Assembly (NCBI GenBank): GCA_015499985.1
Contig: JAAAUF010000219.1
Location: forward strand, 24,270 to 45,747
Source of the DNA: Haplosporangium gracile
Taxonomy: Eukaryota > Mortierellomycota > Mortierellomycetes > Mortierellales > Mortierellaceae
DNA: 21,478 nucleotides
Reading direction: 5' to 3'
The notes beneath the pieces were generated by a model. The model was not told the DNA's origin. It was given only the letters and a program-made list of their open reading frames with translations, and made no database searches. Below are positions 8,420 to 17,345 of this stretch, in pieces. Both the position numbers and the translations under genes were made by a program. Numbering within the stretch: the first letter of the stretch is position 1; each line of letters opens with the position of its first letter.

Positions 8420-9410
8420 TTGCTATCTCGGTGTTTCCCTGTTATTCAGGTCTCAACTGTCGAGACGTCCTACCATGGCACTGAATCTGGCAGGATGGGT
8501 GCTGTGTGACAAAAAAAGACGGGTGGCAAGACTGGTACCAGTACCACTGTGCGTTTTACCTTCTCTTCTTCGCTTTTTATGTTACGTAACTCGTAGGGAT
8601 TGATGACTTACAACATTATATCCGTAGACCACAACGACCACCATCACTTCCACCGTTGATTCCTTGCCTTATTATTAGACCTCTTTATTCAACTGGTAGA
8701 GATGATGATCGTAACTTGATATTGGATTACCACGTGGAGGGTACTATGGGCTTGTTCTACGCTGTCCCATAGTGGCGCACAAGGAACCAGGCAAGTTCAA
8801 TTGTGTGATACGACTGGAGGCCGTCGTTATTTTTCTTTTCTGTGCAGGGGAAACGGGAATGAAAAAGAGAGACAAAGGGACGCACATGCACTGCGCAACG
8901 CCCAATTGCTGATCCTCGGTTTTTTTTTATTTTGCTTCTTCTCCACTTTTTCTATCGCTCATGGTTTTCTAGAGTCCGATGAGGGGTGCAACACTCAGCC
9001 CAACACCATATACTTTATCGCCGTGTCAAAGCGAGCGGGACTTTGTGGACGAGACGGATACCCAAGTCAGGAACCCCTTCGTGCCGGATCGGAAGGACCT
9101 TCAAATTACTGGTTGTCGAGAAGCAATGTTGGATGGGTATATCCGACCATCGTTGTTCCGCGATCACGCAAGCTAGGCAGGATTAGACAGTAGGACCATA
9201 TCTACAAGGCCTGTGGAATCTCCGGGGGATCCGGGGATTCCGGTCGGTCGTCTATTGAGAAGATTAATGCTCTTGTTTCTATGATTCAGAACAGAGGGCA
9301 ACCACCATTTCATAGATACTTCGACACCCTTCCTACTATGGGTCCTAATCATCCTACTGTTATTGCCCTATTGGCTTGGCGAAAGGATGCTGATGGTGTA
9401 CAATAAGAGG
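8420..9410 (+). pseudogene. Fragments of an unrecognised, probably decayed gene
   Basis: Three protein-like stretches occur in different frames. Positions about 8644-8772 encode a segment containing RPLYSTGRDDDRNLILDYHV and then a stop. Positions 8979-9176 encode a 65-aa ATG frame containing RNPFVPDRKDLQITGC. Positions 9194-9406, just after a CAGTAG that could be an intron acceptor, encode 70 codons containing SSIEKINALVSMIQNRG and FHRYFDTLPTMGPNHPTV and end in TAA. The composition of the last piece is far from the low-complexity noise elsewhere. I found no consistent splice phases joining the second and third pieces, which favours a broken gene or mobile-element remnant, but an intact multi-exon gene is not excluded. 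The family was not recognised. Confidence 0.35.
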
Positions 9411-10626
9411 ACCTGGAGGAAGAAGAAGAAAGAAAAATGAGGTGCAGGGTGACGAATTGATTAGATTGCCTTCCTCTCTTGTCTTCCTTTTTGTTAGTTT
9501 CTGCATCCTGATGCGATCCTTTTTGAGTGCGTGGGTGAGTGAGTGTTAGAATGCGATGCGCTCGAAGGGCGTGGGATCTCATTTCCTTTGCAGGCAGGCG
9601 AATTCCGAGCCGAGACCCAGCAAAATAATTATTTTTTTCACTGCTGTTGGCGGTTGGTTTATCCTGATGTGTGCAATGGTAATGAAATAAAAAGTTGGTC
9701 AGCATGTGAGCAGCAAATAACCAGTCAGAGAGAGCAGAAGAGATGTGGGCGTTGCCCTCTTGTCTTGTTTATGCGAACACACATCTCCTGTGTTGGTCGC
9801 TGTCGATCAACTGAAAGACAGGAAGCAAGGACCAAGGAGGACAAGCAAGAACGAAAAACTAAGAGAAGAGATGGAGAGAGTCAGTTGGGGGAAATGGGTT
9901 TGGTGTTTCCCCTGAGATAAAATCTCAATTGCGGATGGATCAAACAACAAACCAGAGCGGACCAAGGACCACGAGAGAGGAGAAAGCGAGAAAGAAACAA
10001 GTGAAATCTGGCTAAGAGGGACCAAAAGCCATGTCGATATCAGTGACAAAGTGAGATTGAGATGGAAAGGAAACGTGTGCAGGGGTTGTTGTGTGTTGAG
10101 TCAAAGAGGCCCGGAAGCAAGTGAAAAAAAAAAAAAAAATGAATACGTACAAGGCTCAAGATACCTCTGTGTGCATTTCGTACGGGTCTATTTATTTTTT
10201 TTGTCTTATAGAGATCGGATGGTGTCTCCTGGTCCTGTCGGAGACTGCATCTGCCGGGGAGATACATTACTCTGTTCTGTTGACCCAACTTCGTTTCTCC
10301 GCCGGCCCCTTTTTTCTTATTTCTATCGACTTGCCTTTTCCCTTTTTTCTTTCTTTTTCTTCTTCTCCTCCTCTTCCTCTTCCTCTTGCTCTCCCATCCT
10401 CCCTTTTTATTTCATCCATCCATCCATCCATCCTTCCCATTCACCCCCTCCCCTCTTCATATCCCCCTACCACACACACACACTGTCTCGCACGCTCTGA
10501 TCTCACTCGCTCGTGTCTGACTGATTCATCCTTTAATCTAAACTACTCCAAAAAAACACCTTTGCTCAATACCCTGCTCCTTCGTCTACTCCACACCCAA
10601 TAACACCATTCAAACAACAAACAACA
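9411..10626 (+). promoter_or_regulatory. Upstream region and pyrimidine-rich leader of ALAS
   Basis: No gene is seen in 9411-10120. A 14-15 base A run sits at about 10124-10139. From about 10296 to 10500 the coding strand is strongly C/T-rich, including five CATC units (10413-10433), and it becomes CA-rich (AACACCATTCAAACAACAAACAACA) immediately before the ATG at 10627. The tract probably overlaps the transcription start and 5' UTR. Open frames through it are low-complexity artefacts. No convincing TATA or metal-response element was identified. Confidence 0.45.
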
Positions 10627-12653
10627 ATGGAACTCGCCGCCAAAGCCTGCCCTTTTCTCCGCAACTCCACCCCCTCGGCCCTTCGCTCGCTTTCCCAGAA
10701 GCCAAAGACCGCCATGGCTTCCAATGGACTCGTCCATATGGCCCAGCAGTGCCCTGTCATGGGCAAGGCCATGACCATTCAGGCCAGATCCGCCATGATG
10801 ACCGGCTGCCCCGTCTCGTCCGGAGCCCGCCACTTTAGCGCCTCTGCTGCCAAGGCCAAGCCTGCCAAGAGCCAGGTCCTCGGATATGCCTCTGCCGTCA
10901 CTTCCAACGACCTCAAGGCCTCTGTCCAGCACGAGCTTCATAAAGCCAACCCTGCTCCCGGAGCTGGTATGTTTTTTTCTCTCTCTTGTTTGCTTTTGTT
11001 TGTTTATTTTCTCTTGTCTCATGTTCTCCGCCCGAGCTAAATCTGTCCTTGATAAGAGGGACACATCCCATCCCATCCCCGAACCTTTCCTTTGAATATC
11101 CGAAATTAATTCAGTCACCTAACTCTTCTATGTGTTTTTCTCTTTTCTCTGACGCTCAACGTACATCGACAGCTTGCCCCTTCAAACCAGTCATCCCAGC
11201 CTCCCATGCTGTCCCCACCGCCGGAAAGCCCTTTGACTACGAGCAGGTCTATGAAGCCGAATTGCAAAAGAAACACCAGGACAAGTCCTACCGCTTCTTC
11301 AACAACATCAACCGCCTCGCCCAGCAATTTCCCCGCGCTCACACCGCGAAGATCGAGGACGAGGTCACCGTCTGGTGTTCAAACGATTACCTCGGCATGT
11401 CCAAGAACCCCGTCGTCGTCGAGACCATGAAGGCTACTCTCAGCAAGTACGGCGCCGGTGCCGGTGGTACCCGCAACATCGCTGGTAACGGTGCCATGCA
11501 TCTCGCCCTCGAGGATGAACTCGCCACCCTCCACCACAAGCCTGCCGCCCTCGTCTTCTCCTCATGCTACGTCGCCAACGACGCTACCCTCAGCACTCTC
11601 GCCCAAAAGCTGCCCAACTGTGTCATCCTCTCCGACGCCATGAACCACGCCTCTATGATCCAGGGCATCAAGCACTCCGGCGTCAAAAAGATGATCTTCC
11701 GCCACAACGACACCGCCCATCTCGAGGAACTCCTCGAGACCCTCGATCCCTCGATCCCCAAAATCATTGCCTTCGAAACCGTCTACTCCATGTCCGGTAC
11801 CATCGGCAAAGTTAACGATATCTGCCGCCTTGCCAAAAAGTATGGCGCTATCACCTTCCTCGACGAAGTTCACGCCGTCGGCATGTACGGCCCTCACGGT
11901 GCCGGTGTAGCTGAGCACTTAAACTTTACCGACAACTTGAGTCGACCCCTAAACAGCCCCGTCCAGACTGCCATGGATCAGGTCGACATCATCTCTGGAA
12001 CCCTCGGAAAGGCCTTTGGTGTTGTCGGTGGCTATATTGCTGGTTCAGCCGCCTTGGTTGACATGATTCGTTCCTACGCTCCTGGATTCATCTTTACCAC
12101 CTCCTTGCCCCCAGCCATCGTCGCGGGTGCAACTGCTTCGATCCAGTACCTCCGCAACTCGCCTCATGAGCGCATTGCCCAACAAACCAATACCCGCACT
12201 CTCAAAGCTGAGCTCGCTGCCCTCGACATCCCCGTCGTTCCCAACCCATCCCACATTGTCCCCGTTTTGGTGGGTGATGCCGAGGTCTGCAAGGCCGCCT
12301 CTGACGAGCTCCTCCGCTCCCATGGCATCTATGTCCAGAGCATCAACTACCCTACCGTCCCCCGCGGTGAGGAGCGTCTTCGTATCACTCCTACCCCTGG
12401 TCACACCGATGAGATGATGGGACACTTGGTCCGTTCCCTCGAGAGCGTCTGGCAACGCAACGGATTGAAGCGCACTTCTCAGTGGAAGGCCACCGGTGGT
12501 CGCGCCGGCGTCGTTGAAGGCGCCCTCGATCCCGCCCCCATTTGGACCGAGGCCCAATTGGGCCTGTCTGCTTCTGTTCTCGGCCATCACAAGGTTGTCA
12601 CTGACGCAGCTCCTCAGAGCACTCTGATCGGACAGACTGCCGTCCAGCTTTAA
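10627..12653 (+). CDS. hem1: 5-aminolevulinate synthase, mitochondrial (first enzyme of heme synthesis)
   Basis: CDS is join(10627..10966,11173..12653), 606 aa. It condenses glycine with succinyl-CoA to 5-aminolevulinate in the mitochondrial matrix, using pyridoxal phosphate. The alpha-oxoamine synthase fold is complete: [28 protein letters not shown] (substrate/PLP region), [36 protein letters not shown] (the Asp that contacts the PLP pyridine), and SGTLGKAFG with catalytic Lys393. The end also fits, with RITPTPGH and an extra roughly 60-residue C-terminal tail. Residues 1-75 form a basic, Ser/Ala-rich presequence (RHFSAS near the likely cleavage region). Cys-Pro pairs at C8, C42, C61 and C115 match heme regulatory motifs, which in animal ALAS allow heme to inhibit import and activity; conservation of that control here is inferred. 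The ATG is preceded by an A/C-rich leader with A at -3. Confidence 0.97.
10967..11172 (+). other. hem1: Intron of ALAS gene
   Basis: 206-bp intron with donor GTATGT at 10967 and acceptor CGACAG ending at 11172, phase 1, rebuilding an Ala codon (G|CT) so that PAPGA joins ACPFKPV. It lies in the presequence/linker region just before the fourth Cys-Pro motif and outside the catalytic core. Reading through it would hit in-frame stops. Confidence 0.9.
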
Positions 12654-12759
12654 AGCATCTGACGGGTTGTTTACACAATAGCTTGGAATTGATTTTGTCA
12701 TCGACCCTGATATTTTATTTTTGTTATTTGTTTCTGGACCTCAAGACGCCATGTGGCAA

Positions 12760-12765
12760 AATAAA
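12760..12765 (+). terminator. AATAAA poly(A) signal candidate for ALAS
   Basis: AATAAA lies about 105 bp after the ALAS stop, within the 192-bp gap to the stop codon of the convergent 311-aa gene. Its spacing is suitable for a fungal 3' UTR. Confidence 0.45.
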
Positions 12766-12845
12766 AAAATAATTCCTCACAACCTCAGCTATTCGTGTAT
12801 AGATGACACATCTCTTCATATCATATATAGAAGAATAGCAAGCAT

Positions 12846-14101
12846 TTAAGCTTGCTTAGGACCGAGACATCGAAAAGCTCCCTTGAGAATATGCTCGATT
12901 TCGTCTGAAGTGGCGCTAAAGAAAGAATATGTCAGTAAGAAGCTAAAATTGTCCTAGTGTAATGTTATAATGAGGTCGCAAGAATCAAGTTACCTTCGAG
13001 TAGATACACAAAGAAGGTTGAACTGCAACTCGGATGAATGTGCCCTGTCCTCAAAACAAGGCAAGGGTACGCCTACCAATCTCAAGATTCCTCCGATCCC
13101 GAATGTATCCTGATCCAAAGAATTGTCAATATCGTAAAGGCGACAGGGAAGGGTGGAGTTCTCGAGAGCCCCTGGCAAAGGAGTTACCGGCGTTGCCAAT
13201 CTGGGGTAGAGAGGTTGATTCACTCCATGCACCAAAGAAACATCCTGGGGGATGGGGTCGCGAACGACAAATTCCCAACAATGGTGAACGTATTTCAACG
13301 GAGTAGCAAGTGTGCCTGTCATTGTTGCACAGCTAAGTCATCGTTAATGATCTGTTGCAATAACAATATTCTTATAAAATGCTTTAGCTTCTTACCAATG
13401 ACTTCCACTAACGCGTGGTCATAGGAGCTCTTGCCAGTAAACTCAGCTGTACCGGCAAGTTGAGCAATGCTTCTCGCAAAGAGGATGGACCGCAAGCGAA
13501 TAGAACCAGAGAACACCTTGGAGGGGTCCTTGGAGGAAGTTGCCTTAATTTTCTTTCCAGACTTGGCCGAAGTATTGCGGGTAGATTTCTTGAGTTTGGT
13601 GTTTAAAACCGAAACGGTTTGAGCTCCACCGAAGTCTATTTTGTTAAAAAAATTGGGCTTAGTCGATACCCATGCCGTCCATTCGCTTTTTTGGGTGCCG
13701 CGTTTTACCTTGATAAAAATCGTCATCATTGAGTTCGTTCTCCTCATATGACCACAGTGAGTCTTCGTTCGAGTCAGAAAATGGTGCTGGTACTGCATAG
13801 CGAAGCGGCGCGTCAATTTGCATCGCAGTATTACTCGTAGGATCTTGGTTGAAGGACGGAAAGTATCCGCTCTATAAAATTGGTGGCGTTTTGTTAATCA
13901 GATGTGAGAATCGGCCATCATGCTGCCTCCAAGCGATGCTGAATGCGAATGCAATCTTACCATTTCCGACTGGAAGTGTTGTCCAATATTAGACTTTCCG
14001 TTCATCGGTTCGAAGTAGCCGTCGATGGCCATCTGCCGGTCTCGCGTAGGGGCCAGCTTGGAAAACGAGTTGAGCCCGCCTGAAGCTCTGTTCGACTGCA
14101 T
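12846..14101 (-). CDS. Conserved-looking protein of unknown function, five coding exons
   Basis: CDS is complement(join(12846..12915,12994..13315,13396..13635,13709..13871,13961..14101)), 311 aa. All four introns (89, 73, 80 and 78 bp) have GT-AG ends and consistent phases, which is good evidence for a working gene. A fifth, 72-bp intron in the 5' leader (14218-14147) has a TACTAAT branch site. Residues 1-47 include MAIDGYFEPMNGK. Residues 48-101 are acidic (SYEENELNDDDFYQ). Then comes a basic Lys/Ser patch (KLKKSTRNTSAKSGKKIKAT) that could be a nuclear signal. Residues about 135-311 look globular, including FARSIAQLAGTAEF, KYVHHCWEFVVRDPIPQD, SELQFNLLCVSTRSATSDE and the end GAFRCLGPKQA. I do not recognise the family; an OB-like fold is a guess. 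The start was chosen as the first ATG (A at -3) after the leader intron. An alternative acceptor (TTAG) would add an N-terminal extension from about 14273. Confidence 0.75.
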
Positions 14102-14146
14102 ATTCGATCGATCTTCTAACGCCAGTCGATCGGAGAGCGCGGACAA

Positions 14147-14218
14147 CTTGGTTAACCAATAAATACCGCCATAGTATATTAGTAAAGATTGAAAAGAGTT
14201 TATTGTCGACATGCATAC
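14147..14218 (-). other. Leader (5' UTR) intron of the 311-aa gene
   Basis: The donor is GTATGC at 14218, there is a perfect TACTAAT branch motif, and the acceptor is CCAAG ending at 14147, giving 72 bp, in line with the gene's other introns. If the next AG (GTTAG, about 14122) is used instead, an upstream ATG at about 14273 becomes in frame with the main product. The choice cannot be settled from sequence alone. Confidence 0.5.
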
Positions 14219-14334
14219 CTTGAAGGAAGTTGTGGCGGACGTAAGGAAAGGAGAGAAAGGTGTAAAGCATAGTAAAAAGTGTCTTTAAAACGATACAAGT
14301 GCAAGCAGTCACATAACCTCAAAGCAGAAAAGTA

Positions 14335-14553
14335 CAGTCATACCTCCCCTATAGCATAATCTCCTATAGTATATCCTTTAGTAATTCCCTCTCCTATAGT
14401 ATATTCTTTTAGAATCGGGTACATGGTGATGGGTCACCCTTTGTTATTCTTTTTTATGGTTACACGGCGTAGAACACCTCCTTATAGTATAACCTTTCCT
14501 ATAGTATACTGAGCTCTGCAGCAAAAGAGTATACTATAGGGGAGGTACGACTG
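14335..14553. mobile_element. MITE with terminal inverted repeats and TA target duplication
   Basis: 219 bp bounded by TA on both sides (14333-14334 and 14554-14555). The left end CAGTCATACCTCCCCTATAG and the inverted right end CAGTCGTACCTCCCCTATAG differ at one of 20 positions, and similarity continues to about 27 bp with three mismatches. The interior is non-coding, AT-rich and holds repeated CTATAGTATA motifs (about 14370, 14395, 14480 and 14497, with one inverted copy near the right end) plus a small GGTGATGGGTCACC palindrome. Short length, TIRs and TA duplication fit a non-autonomous Tc1/mariner-type (possibly pogo-like) element. It sits about 100 bp beyond the stop of the 812-aa gene and upstream of the 311-aa gene, so it may supply 3' UTR or promoter sequence. 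Confidence 0.85.
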
Positions 14554-14653
14554 TATCTCACGAATGAGGAGGTGGATAAATATGCCACATTTATTCTCAT
14601 AACGATGGTTGGCTTACAGAGCGAGATGGGGTCTTGCAGCATCATATGTTGAA

Positions 14654-17092
14654 TTAGGCTGCTGTCAATGCAGAAGGAAGACTAGACATCGACAACGAAG
14701 GCAACGACAACGACCACTGCCGTCTATGAGGGACACGACCACCCCTGCCACCACCACCACTCTCTTCGCCTCCCTCGCTTCCTCCTCCTCCTCTGCTGTT
14801 GCTGTTGTTGTTGGTGCTGTTGACATTCTCGCAAAGAAACCTACCACCACCACTAACAACCGTGTTGCTATTGCTACTGTTGACATTTTGGTTGTTGTTA
14901 ATGTTGTTGTTTCTGTTGCTCACATGGCCTATGCTCCCCCTAGTACCCCTCCACCTGCCCCTGTTATTATCATTATTGCTATTACTATTGTTATTGGTAT
15001 TGTTGTTGTTGCTTGAGGAGGAAGTGTTTGTTGAGGTGGTGTGGAGGTGTCCTTGAAACAGATTAGGGAGTTTAAATACCCCCATGACAGTTGCCTTGAA
15101 CGACTTTTTCACCGTTGTTGTTTGAGTCGGTGTTGATGTTGGTGGCGGCATCAGCCGGTTGTTATTGTTGCTCGAAGACTCAGCGCGTCCAACAACCTTC
15201 TTCCCCCTTGCCTCTCTGACAACAACCCCTGTATCCTCGTCGTTGTTCTCTTCGTTTGTGCTGTTGCTACTGCGGTGGAGGTTCTTCTTCTCCGTGGACA
15301 TTGTTTCCTCAAGTTCACCTTCATCCAGAGGTCCCAGGCTCGGTCTGACTCCAGATCCGACGGTCGTGGTGGCCGTAGCCCCGTTTGTGGCGATCATCGC
15401 ATTCGAGACACAAGACGACAAGGTAGTGTCTGCAGGAGAAGTCGGAGTAGCCAACAACGACATTGGTGGCGCTGTTGTTGTAGACGTTGTAGGAGACGAG
15501 GAAGGCCCAGACAGCGACGGAGGGTTGGTGGTCAGGGGCAGCGAGACCATACTTTTGGATCGCTGCTGTCTCTGCCATTTATTCCTGAGGGACAATCCGG
15601 TGATTCCTGTCTTCGTTGTTGTAATTAGTGAGCTTCCTCCGGTATGAGCATTGGCGGACGTATTGCGTCGCTGCAGAGGAAAAAACAACATCGTCGACGA
15701 AAAGGGCGACGACGACGACGCGCTCCCATTGGTCCCAGTCATAGTCGCAGTAATCATAGTTGCTACTGTTGTTCCAGGGGTAGTGGTATTACTCGAGGGT
15801 GCCGCAGCCGCCATGGTGGTGGACGAATGAGAAAAAAGCTGTTCCTTGATCTTGGTCCCAAACTGGTTCCATGCGTTCGGGAGGGAGGTATGTTTCATTC
15901 GATGACGACTAATGTTCTGCTGACGGTGTCGGTCACGAAGACATTCCTGACAGATCCGTTGGACGTATCCGAGGCCGAAACATTCCTCACAGGCCTTTCT
16001 GCCGTTGAAGCAAAAGATGCACGGGAGCGACGGTGGGCGGTAGGGAGGGGATGAGGGAACTGAGTATGAGGAAGAAGAGGGAGGAGGAGGAGGAGGAGGA
16101 GGAGGAGGAGGAGGAGGAGGAGGACTGGGTCTAGAATTAGATGCTAGTGTGGTTTTAATGGTTGTTGTGGTTGTGGGAGGAGACGATGGAGGGATCGCCG
16201 ACGAGATTGAGAGAGAGGGATGTAGAAAAGGAGGAGTCGAGGAAGTGGAGAACCGAGCAGTGGCAAAGAAAGGGAGACTTGTAATATTGGCAGTTGGAGA
16301 AGAGGGAGCCGACCGGGTATATGAGGGATAAGGATAGTCTGTGATTACAGAGAGGGAGATGTCCTTGGCAGGGATCGGCGAGACGGGTGAGGACGAGACG
16401 AGGGACTTTTGTGGATGGCCTGAAGGTAAGGGAAGCTGGTAGGAGATGGAGAGGGTTTTGATCGCCATAGGTCTAGGAGACGAGGTCTGAGAATGTGGGC
16501 TAACGAGAGGAGGAGGAGGAGATGGGGTCGGGGTAGGAGAAGGAGATGGAGGAGGAGGGCCTCCTGTGGAAGCTGTTTGTAGTGGTGGTGCCGGGTTGAC
16601 CGCTGAGGGAGGAGGAGGAGTAGTCCCAGCTGGGACAGATCTGGATCCTGCACGCTGAAGCAACTTCGTCATAGTAATGGTAGCGAGAGGACCGCAGCCA
16701 GCGAGAGGACCGCAGCCAGCGACATGAGTCTGAGAGAGAGGAGAAGCTGTCTCGATGGAAAGACTGCTACGCGGAGAACCCATGGTCGGCGTCGAGCAGA
16801 CAGACAAGGACTTCGAAGAAGTGCTTGAAGACGTTGACGATGAAGACGACAGACGATGGTGCTGATGCTGATGGTTGTTGTCCTTGCTACCTCGTCGCCT
16901 CTGTTGCTGCTGCTGGTTCTGTTGCTGTTGTTGGTGTAGCTGATGGTGGTGAAAGTGTTGGGTGACAAGAGAGCCGGCGTGACACATGTCGCAGACATTA
17001 GAGCCCAGGTTACACTTGTGACACTTTTCCCTCACAAATCCTCGAGAACATCCAGCACCGCCGTTAGAAGTGCAGGACTTTGTCGTCGACAT
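14654..17092 (-). CDS. Low-complexity protein with two CxxC zinc-binding clusters
   Basis: Single exon, 812 aa, with the start at the first ATG after a C/T-rich leader. The N-terminal cluster has Cys at 7, 15, 24, 27, 34 and 37 (CSRGFVREKCHKCNLG, then VCDMCHAG). Residues 47-80 are His/Gln-rich, followed by Ser-rich, Pro-rich (PPPPSPSPTPTPSPPPP) and a poly-Pro run encoded at about 16078-16123. The central cluster has Cys at 358, 361, 368, 371, 381 and 384 (PCIFCFNGRKACEECFGLG, then VQRICQEC); CEECFGLG matches the DnaJ zinc-finger repeat CxxCxGxG. The rest is disordered, with Asn/Ser/Gly-rich repeats and a Ser/Leu-rich end (QWSLSLPSLSMSS). No J-domain, enzyme domain, signal peptide or membrane segment is seen. 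Structural zinc binding is likely from the Cys spacing; a regulatory or scaffold role is only a guess. The family was not recognised. Confidence 0.85.
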   Translation of the reverse strand: MSTTKSCTSNGGAGCSRGFVREKCHKCNLGSNVCDMCHAGSLVTQHFHHHQLHQQQQQNQQQQQRRRGSKDNNHQHQHHRLSSSSSTSSSTSSKSLSVCSTPTMGSPRSSLSIETASPLSQTHVAGCGPLAGCGPLATITMTKLLQRAGSRSVPAGTTPPPPSAVNPAPPLQTASTGGPPPPSPSPTPTPSPPPPLVSPHSQTSSPRPMAIKTLSISYQLPLPSGHPQKSLVSSSPVSPIPAKDISLSVITDYPYPSYTRSAPSSPTANITSLPFFATARFSTSSTPPFLHPSLSISSAIPPSSPPTTTTTIKTTLASNSRPSPPPPPPPPPPPPPPPSSSSYSVPSSPPYRPPSLPCIFCFNGRKACEECFGLGYVQRICQECLRDRHRQQNISRHRMKHTSLPNAWNQFGTKIKEQLFSHSSTTMAAAAPSSNTTTPGTTVATMITATMTGTNGSASSSSPFSSTMLFFPLQRRNTSANAHTGGSSLITTTKTGITGLSLRNKWQRQQRSKSMVSLPLTTNPPSLSGPSSSPTTSTTTAPPMSLLATPTSPADTTLSSCVSNAMIATNGATATTTVGSGVRPSLGPLDEGELEETMSTEKKNLHRSSNSTNEENNDEDTGVVVREARGKKVVGRAESSSNNNNRLMPPPTSTPTQTTTVKKSFKATVMGVFKLPNLFQGHLHTTSTNTSSSSNNNNTNNNSNSNNDNNRGRWRGTRGSIGHVSNRNNNINNNQNVNSSNSNTVVSGGGRFLCENVNSTNNNSNSRGGGGSEGGEESGGGGRGGRVPHRRQWSLSLPSLSMSSLPSALTAA
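16078..16123 (-). repeat. GGA/TCC repeat encoding poly-Pro
   Basis: GGA units on the plus strand read as CCT proline codons on the minus strand, giving about 15 consecutive Pro in the 812-aa protein just before the central zinc cluster. This is a slippage-prone tract. Confidence 0.9.
16682..16717 (-). repeat. Perfect 18-bp tandem duplication inside coding sequence
   Basis: AGCGAGAGGACCGCAGCC occurs twice head-to-tail (16682-16699 and 16700-16717), duplicating six residues (AGCGPL, AGCGPL) in the 812-aa protein. The perfect identity points to a recent in-frame duplication. Confidence 0.95.
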
Positions 17093-17345
17093 TATGCAGA
17101 ATAAGTAGTAAAAGGTATAAAGAAAGACGTAGAAAGGTAGGATGGGAGAGTGAAAGGAAAGGGGGGTGGTATGTCAGTTGCCGAAAGAATGAATGAATGA
17201 GAATCAAAGAGAAGGTAAAGTATAAAAAGAGGAGGTGGTGAACCACAAGGCAGAAAGGGAAGAAGGTAAGTTCAAGGGAAGAGTTAAAAGGAGAAGAAAG
17301 AAAGACATGAAAAAGCGAGAGAAGGAAAGAAAAGGAAAGAAAAAA
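17093..17345 (-). promoter_or_regulatory. Pyrimidine-rich leader of the 812-aa gene
   Basis: The plus strand is strongly G/A-rich, so the coding strand is C/T-rich directly before the start codon, as at the other genes here. It probably covers the transcription start and 5' UTR. Confidence 0.4.

Noticed and set aside
8531..8542. Perfect palindrome ACTGGTACCAGT
   Set aside because: A short palindrome of this kind is expected by chance; no paired copy or nearby gene start.
10627..12653. Equal length (606 aa) of ALAS and membrane protein 2
   Set aside because: Coincidence; the sequences are unrelated.
12045..12701. 218-codon open frame antisense to ALAS
   Set aside because: Shadow of the strongly biased ALAS codons; the sense strand carries the conserved enzyme.
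12972..13003. Possible 32-bp intron (GTAGGC...CAG) near the end of the 311-aa gene
   Set aside because: Much shorter than the gene's other introns (72-89 bp), and reading through gives a better globular sequence that splices in phase to the last exon.
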